From DTU018 sp029550685 (GTDB lineage Bacteria > Bacillota > Syntrophomonadia > Syntrophomonadales > Syntrophomonadaceae), in the NCBI GenBank assembly GCA_035412805.1, contig DAONVO010000088.1:1-9305 (forward strand): DNA of 9,305 bases. The letters run 5' to 3'. Each line of letters starts with the position of its first letter. Position 1 is the stretch's first letter. The notes below the pieces were generated by a model. That model ran no database searches. It was not told where the DNA came from and worked only from the letters and a program-made list of their open reading frames with translations. Below are positions 6,475 to 9,305 of this stretch, in pieces. The translations under genes and the position numbers were made by a program.

Positions 6475-7455
6475 TTAACCTCCGATTTGATACATTTTGC
6501 GGAAGTTTTGCTGTCCCCACCCGGAATTCATTTCATGGTGAGCAGGCTTAGTTTTGATGGCGGTCAGGAATAATTCCTGCAGTTCCTCATCGTAAGCTCC
6601 TCTATCCAGAGCAGCTTTCAAGTCAACTTCCTGCTTGGCATAAAGGCATCCTCTAAGCTTTCCATCGGCGGTTAAACGTATCCGGTTACATTCCGAGCAA
6701 AACTGGTGGCTCATAGGACTGATAAAACCCAGGGAGCCGGCTCCGCCGGCGATATGATAATAGCGGGCCGGGCCGTTACCTTCCACTGCTTTTTCCGGGT
6801 TCAATTCATAATCTGATTTCAGCCGATCAAGGATCTCCTGACTGCTCATCATCCGGTCCGGATTCCAAAACAGCAGGTCACCTACCGGCATATACTCAAT
6901 AAAACGGACGTGCAAGGGATAATCATAAGCCAGGCGGGCAAAGTCGCCTATCTCATCATCATTAAACCCGCGAATCACTACCACATTTATCTTGACTGGG
7001 TGCATATCAAGTTCTAACGCCTTAAAAACCGCCTCCCGCACCTGGTTGAGTCCTCCCCGGCGGGTTATATAGGCAAAGCGCTCCTCCTTCATGGTATCCA
7101 TACTGATGTTGACTCGTTTTAATCCTGCTGCCTTTAAATCCTGAGCCATAGCGGGGAATAGAATTCCGTTGGTAGTTAAGGCAATATCATCAATCTCCGG
7201 AATATCAGCTATACATCGGATGAGCCCGGTAATGTTTTTGCGGACCAGAGGCTCCCCCCCAGTCAAGCGCACTTTGCGAATTCCTACCTGAGCACCTATG
7301 CGGGCCAAACGGGCTAAGTCTTCTAGGCTCAGTATGTTGCCATGTCCCAAGTTCTGAACTCCGTCTTCGGGCATACAGTACTGGCAGCGTAAATTGCAGC
7401 GATCAGTTACCGAAATACGCAAATAATTTATGTGGCGTCCAAAGGAGTCCACCAA
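6475..7455 (-). CDS. moaA: GTP 3',8-cyclase MoaA (radical SAM)
   Basis: This radical SAM enzyme starts molybdenum cofactor synthesis by rearranging GTP. It has 326 residues. The N-terminal [4Fe-4S] motif is C20-x3-C24-x2-C27, with the SAM-binding GGEP at 66-69. The second cluster, which holds GTP, is C253-x2-C256-x13-C270, with Arg258 and Arg260 in the NRIR stretch. The protein ends in Gly-Gly, the tail known to reach into the active site. Everything needed for activity is present. The start is TTG (7453-7455) with GGGGG six bases upstream; the adjacent GTG (7450-7452) is equally possible. moaC follows after 2 bases, and a small cysteine-containing gene precedes it by 38 bases, both under the riboswitch leader. 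Confidence 0.97.
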   Translation of the reverse strand: MVDSFGRHINYLRISVTDRCNLRCQYCMPEDGVQNLGHGNILSLEDLARLARIGAQVGIRKVRLTGGEPLVRKNITGLIRCIADIPEIDDIALTTNGILFPAMAQDLKAAGLKRVNISMDTMKEERFAYITRRGGLNQVREAVFKALELDMHPVKINVVVIRGFNDDEIGDFARLAYDYPLHVRFIEYMPVGDLLFWNPDRMMSSQEILDRLKSDYELNPEKAVEGNGPARYYHIAGGAGSLGFISPMSHQFCSECNRIRLTADGKLRGCLYAKQEVDLKAALDRGAYDEELQELFLTAIKTKPAHHEMNSGWGQQNFRKMYQIGG

Positions 7456-7493
7456 ATTTTTCCCCCTTCCCCGGACAACTGTGAGGTATCAGA

Positions 7494-7670
7494 TTAAAAA
7501 CATCCCAGTTCACAGCCGGTTATTTTAATTTTGGCCTCATCACACAGTTTGCCAACTAAGCTGGGATGTACCTTTAGCTCTTCCGCCAGCTTGCGTGCAT
7601 CAGTACAGGATACCTTCCCGTCGGGTGCTAATTGACGCAGTTTTTCTAAAATCTGAGCATTATCTGGCAT
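7494..7670 (-). CDS. Small 58-residue protein, HTH-like with C-terminal CELGCF
   Basis: This is the first gene behind the Moco riboswitch, 38 bases before moaA. The protein begins MPDNAQILEKLRQLAPDGK and ends in GCELGCF. Residues about 22-50 (from SCTDARKLAEELKV to KIKI) look like a helix-turn-helix, and there are four cysteines (22, 43, 53, 57). The ATG at 7668-7670 is preferred because GGGGAGG (7680-7686) sits 9 bases upstream; the longer frame to 7742 would be translated from inside the riboswitch. I do have a vague memory of similar small proteins ending in C-x-LGCF in related anaerobes, but no named family. A DNA-binding regulator or a metal/cluster-binding helper for cofactor synthesis are both guesses. 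Position and the strong binding site support it being real. Confidence 0.75.
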   Translation of the reverse strand: MPDNAQILEKLRQLAPDGKVSCTDARKLAEELKVHPSLVGKLCDEAKIKITGCELGCF

Positions 7671-7686
7671 AATCTTCAACCTCCCC

Positions 7687-7715
7687 AATAAATAAATACC
7701 CTGGAAAAGGGTATC
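7687..7715 (-). terminator. Hairpin with U-rich tail: likely riboswitch expression platform
   Basis: On the minus strand GATACCC (7715-7709) pairs with GGGTATT (7701-7695, one G-U), closing a TTTTCCA loop. A U-rich stretch ending in TTATTTATT runs to 7687, next to the ribosome binding site at 7680-7686. It resembles a weak intrinsic terminator. The loop TTTCCA (7707-7702) is complementary to TGGAAA (7741-7736) at the 3' edge of the aptamer. With CC (7710-7709) and GG (7735-7734) and one bulged T, this gives an alternative pairing that would break the hairpin and the aptamer's closing stem. Confidence 0.55.
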
Positions 7716-7728
7716 TAAGCTGCGCGTT

Positions 7729-7823
7729 AAACTCCTTTCCAAATGGGAGGCGTACCAGTTTCCCGGTACACCCTGCGTTCCAACCCCCTTGACTGTAGCC
7801 TTAGATGGTTGGAATCGGAGTCT
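7729..7823 (-). ncRNA. Moco-type riboswitch aptamer (molybdenum/tungsten cofactor RNA motif)
   Basis: Read on the minus strand, the leader shows the hallmarks I know for the MOCO RNA motif. A closing stem AGACTCC (7823-7817) pairs with GGAGTTT (7735-7729). The conserved CTCCGA follows, then a perfect 8-bp stem TTCCAACC (7814-7807) / GGTTGGAA (7785-7778). A hairpin GTACCGG-GAAA-CTGGTAC (7769-7752) has a GNRA tetraloop, and the highly conserved GCCTCCC (7751-7745) comes next. The context is exactly right: it lies between a promoter and a moaA-moaC operon. The class is thought to sense Moco (or the tungsten form) and usually lowers expression when the cofactor is plentiful. Which metal form is sensed cannot be told from sequence. 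Confidence 0.85.
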
Positions 7824-7845
7824 ATAGATATGTCCTATTGCCCAA

Positions 7846-7875
7846 ATTATACACCAAGGTAGATCAATTCAACAA
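7846..7875 (-). promoter_or_regulatory. Promoter of the Moco operon
   Basis: A consensus -10 TATAAT (7851-7846, minus strand) is preceded by TTGTTG (7875-7870, 18-base spacing) or, shifted by one, TGTTGA (17-base spacing) as a -35. The predicted start near 7839 lies 16 bases upstream of the aptamer, as expected for a riboswitch leader of about 170 bases. Confidence 0.8.
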
Positions 7876-7935
7876 ATAATTGCATTATTCCCGTGACTCA
7901 TGGCATTTATTACTGGTCAACCCAATAAGAAGGTA

Positions 7936-7944
7936 TGGTATGAT
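7936..7944 (+). promoter_or_regulatory. Possible extended -10 promoter for nfeD-SPFH
   Basis: TATGAT (7939-7944) is preceded by TGG (7936-7938), an extended -10 form. The -35 region (about 7915-7921, GGTCAAC) is poor. It is divergent from the Moco operon promoter about 90 bases away. Together with the riboswitch these two promoters account for the 320-base stretch without genes at 7671-7990. Confidence 0.4.
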
Positions 7945-7990
7945 TAGACTGACGGTTTCATAACTATGTCACATGAAAGGAGGTTAGCTT

Positions 7991-8419
7991 GTGACCTTCC
8001 TGGAATGGATCCTGGTGGCCATTGTATGCGGGGCTATAGAAATATTTACAGCCGGTTTTTGGTTTTTATGGTTGGCAATTGCGGGAGTTATAGTGGCTTT
8101 ACTGGTTCAATTCGGCCTGCTGCCGGCACTAGAACTTCAACTGCTTATCTTTGCGGTAATTACCCTGCTGTTTATAATTTTCACCCGTCCTCTAATCATG
8201 AAATTTGTCAGGTCCAATGATACCGCCAGCAATGTGAAAGCCTTGATAGGACAGCATGGCATAGCTCTGTCCAGGATTGAACCCATGCAGTTCGGTCAGG
8301 TAAAAGTAAACGGCGAAGTATGGACCGCCATAGCTGAGGAAGAATTAGAAGAGAATACTCGTGTTGAAGTCATCGGTATTGATGGAGTAAAACTATTGGT
8401 GAAAAAGGCCTCTACCTAG
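7991..8419 (+). CDS. Short NfeD-family membrane protein
   Basis: NfeD proteins partner with SPFH proteins in membrane microdomains. This 142-residue product is the short form without the ClpP-like protease domain. It has three hydrophobic helices (about 5-22, 23-40 and 48-65) followed by a soluble domain from about residue 76 with the expected small OB-type beta pattern: LIGQHGIALSRI, GQVKVNGEVWTAIAEE and the closing TRVEVIGIDGVKLLVKK. In the family the OB domain faces the cytoplasm and may contact the SPFH partner. The GTG start (7991-7993) follows a strong AAAGGAGG (7976-7983) with 7-base spacing. The SPFH gene begins 16 bases after its stop, so both form one operon. Confidence 0.92.
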   Translation: MTFLEWILVAIVCGAIEIFTAGFWFLWLAIAGVIVALLVQFGLLPALELQLLIFAVITLLFIIFTRPLIMKFVRSNDTASNVKALIGQHGIALSRIEPMQFGQVKVNGEVWTAIAEEELEENTRVEVIGIDGVKLLVKKAST

Positions 8420-8435
8420 AAAGGAGTGGAGTTGA

Positions 8436-9305
8436 TTGTTAAGTCTACTGGTTAATATAATTCTGGTTCTGTTTGTAATTATAATTGCCCTGTCGTCTAT
8501 TAAAATTATCAAGCAGTCCACCGTAGGCATTGTTGAGCGCCTGGGCAAATACCATAAAACTGCCGAACAGGGCATTAATGTAATTATCCCCTTTATAGAT
8601 CGTTTCCGTGCCATTATTGATTTACGGGAACAAGTAGTAGATTTCCCTCCTCAACCGGTAATTACTAAAGATAATGTTACTATGATGATTGACACCGTGG
8701 TTTATTACCAAGTAACTGACCCATTTAAGGTGACTTACGAAATAGCCAATGCTATCCTGGCCATTGAGAATCTCACCGCTACCACCCTGCGTAATATAGT
8801 GGGTGACCTGGAATTAGACGAGACCCTGACTTCCAGAGATCTGGTCAATACCAAACTGCGGACTATTTTGGATGAAGCTACTGATAAATGGGGAATCAAG
8901 GTGAACCGGGTAGAGTTGAAAAATATACTGCCTCCCCAGGATATTCAGAATGCTATGGAAAAGCAAATGCGAGCTGAGCGTGAAAAACGGGAAGCTATCC
9001 TCAGGGCAGAAGGTCAAAAGACCGCAGCTATTCTCGAAGCAGAAGGGCAAAAACAGGCCGCTATATTAAATGCGGAAGCGGTGCGGGAAGCAGCTATCCG
9101 TGAAGCAGAGGGTCTGCGCCAGGCACAGATTCTAAAAGCTGAGGGTGAAGCCCAGGCTATATTGACCGTTCAGAAAGCTTTTGCTGATAGTTTGATTATG
9201 ATCAAAGAAGCCCAGGCTGACAACAAAGTGCTGGCCTTAAAATCCCTGGAAGCTATTAAGGACCTGGCCGAAGGTCAGGCTACCAAACTGATTATCCCCA
9301 GCGAT
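8436..9305 (+). CDS. SPFH (stomatin/slipin-like) membrane protein, 3' end outside window
   Basis: 290 codons are visible, and the frame is open to the window end. The product has an N-terminal hydrophobic anchor (about 3-19), then an SPFH domain starting near IIKQSTVGIVERLGKYHKT. It has the family's PFIDRF, DLREQVVDFPPQPVITKDN, VVYYQVTDPFK and LELDETLTSRD segments and ILPPQDIQNAMEKQM. Residues 185-239 are five consecutive 11-residue units of the type xxAILxAEGQK, a right-handed coiled coil typical of the family. The start is TTG at 8436-8438, because the preceding in-frame codon is a stop (8433-8435) and AAAGGAG lies at 8420-8426. It is paired with NfeD just upstream, like QmcA/YbbK-type genes. 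A role in membrane microdomain organisation or quality control is inferred from the family. Relatives of about 300-320 residues suggest only the last 10-30 are missing. Confidence 0.95.
   Translation, partial: MLSLLVNIILVLFVIIIALSSIKIIKQSTVGIVERLGKYHKTAEQGINVIIPFIDRFRAIIDLREQVVDFPPQPVITKDNVTMMIDTVVYYQVTDPFKVTYEIANAILAIENLTATTLRNIVGDLELDETLTSRDLVNTKLRTILDEATDKWGIKVNRVELKNILPPQDIQNAMEKQMRAEREKREAILRAEGQKTAAILEAEGQKQAAILNAEAVREAAIREAEGLRQAQILKAEGEAQAILTVQKAFADSLIMIKEAQADNKVLALKSLEAIKDLAEGQATKLIIPSD

Noticed and set aside
6014..6478. 154-codon open frame on the plus strand opposite moaC
   Set aside because: moaC in the other direction has all catalytic residues and a good start; this is antisense noise.
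7671..7742. N-terminal extension of the 58-residue protein, or a leader peptide starting at 7742
   Set aside because: It would be encoded within the 3' part of the riboswitch and its hairpin, and the downstream ATG has a proper ribosome binding site.
1..9305. CRISPR array, tRNA, rRNA, complete insertion sequence or toxin-antitoxin pair
   Set aside because: No regularly spaced repeats, cloverleaf folds, transposase frames or paired small genes of that kind were seen; the gap could hide one but gives no evidence.

Overview
The window looks like chromosomal DNA from an anaerobic, Clostridia-like Firmicute, possibly near the Syntrophomonas/Desulfotomaculum groups. This rests on strong AGGAGG-type ribosome binding sites, frequent TTG and GTG starts, a HrcA/CIRCE-controlled groESL operon and a molybdenum-cofactor operon. 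The taxonomic call is an inference from style, not a database match. The sequence is a scaffold: 100 N at 2502-2601 mark an assembly gap of unknown true size.

Layout. Positions 1-26 are the cut end of a dispersed repeat. On the minus strand, 76-807 encodes a membrane-anchored extracytoplasmic protein of unknown role. Divergent from it is glnA (982-2415, plus), a type I glutamine synthetase carrying the adenylylation-type tyrosine motif. Convergent with glnA is groES-groEL (minus, 4601-2666), with a promoter, a perfect CIRCE operator and a downstream intrinsic terminator. Between glnA and groEL lie a perfect 31-bp inverted repeat and the assembly gap, and part of the repeat recurs on the far side of the gap.

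The region 7875-4814 (minus) reads as a molybdenum-cofactor unit: promoter, a Moco-type riboswitch aptamer with a possible terminator/antiterminator platform, a 58-residue cysteine-containing protein, moaA, moaC, a 250-bp spacer holding a dispersed repeat, a MOSC-domain gene and a mogA/moaB-type gene. MoaA and MoaC together make cPMP from GTP. The Mog-type protein acts later, adenylylating molybdopterin before metal insertion. The MOSC protein is presumed to handle the finished cofactor or its sulfur. The riboswitch suggests the unit is tuned to cofactor level. moaD, moaE, moeA and mobA are not here.

Divergent from the Moco unit, 7991-9305 (plus) holds a short NfeD protein and an SPFH (stomatin/slipin-like) protein, a well-known membrane-microdomain pair. 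The second gene runs off the window end.

No clearly new system is visible. The items most worth a second look are the unrecognised 58-residue protein leading the riboswitch-controlled operon, the palindromic repeat bordering the gap, the MOSC protein lacking the cysteines expected at a conserved site, and the GSI-beta-like glutamine synthetase.
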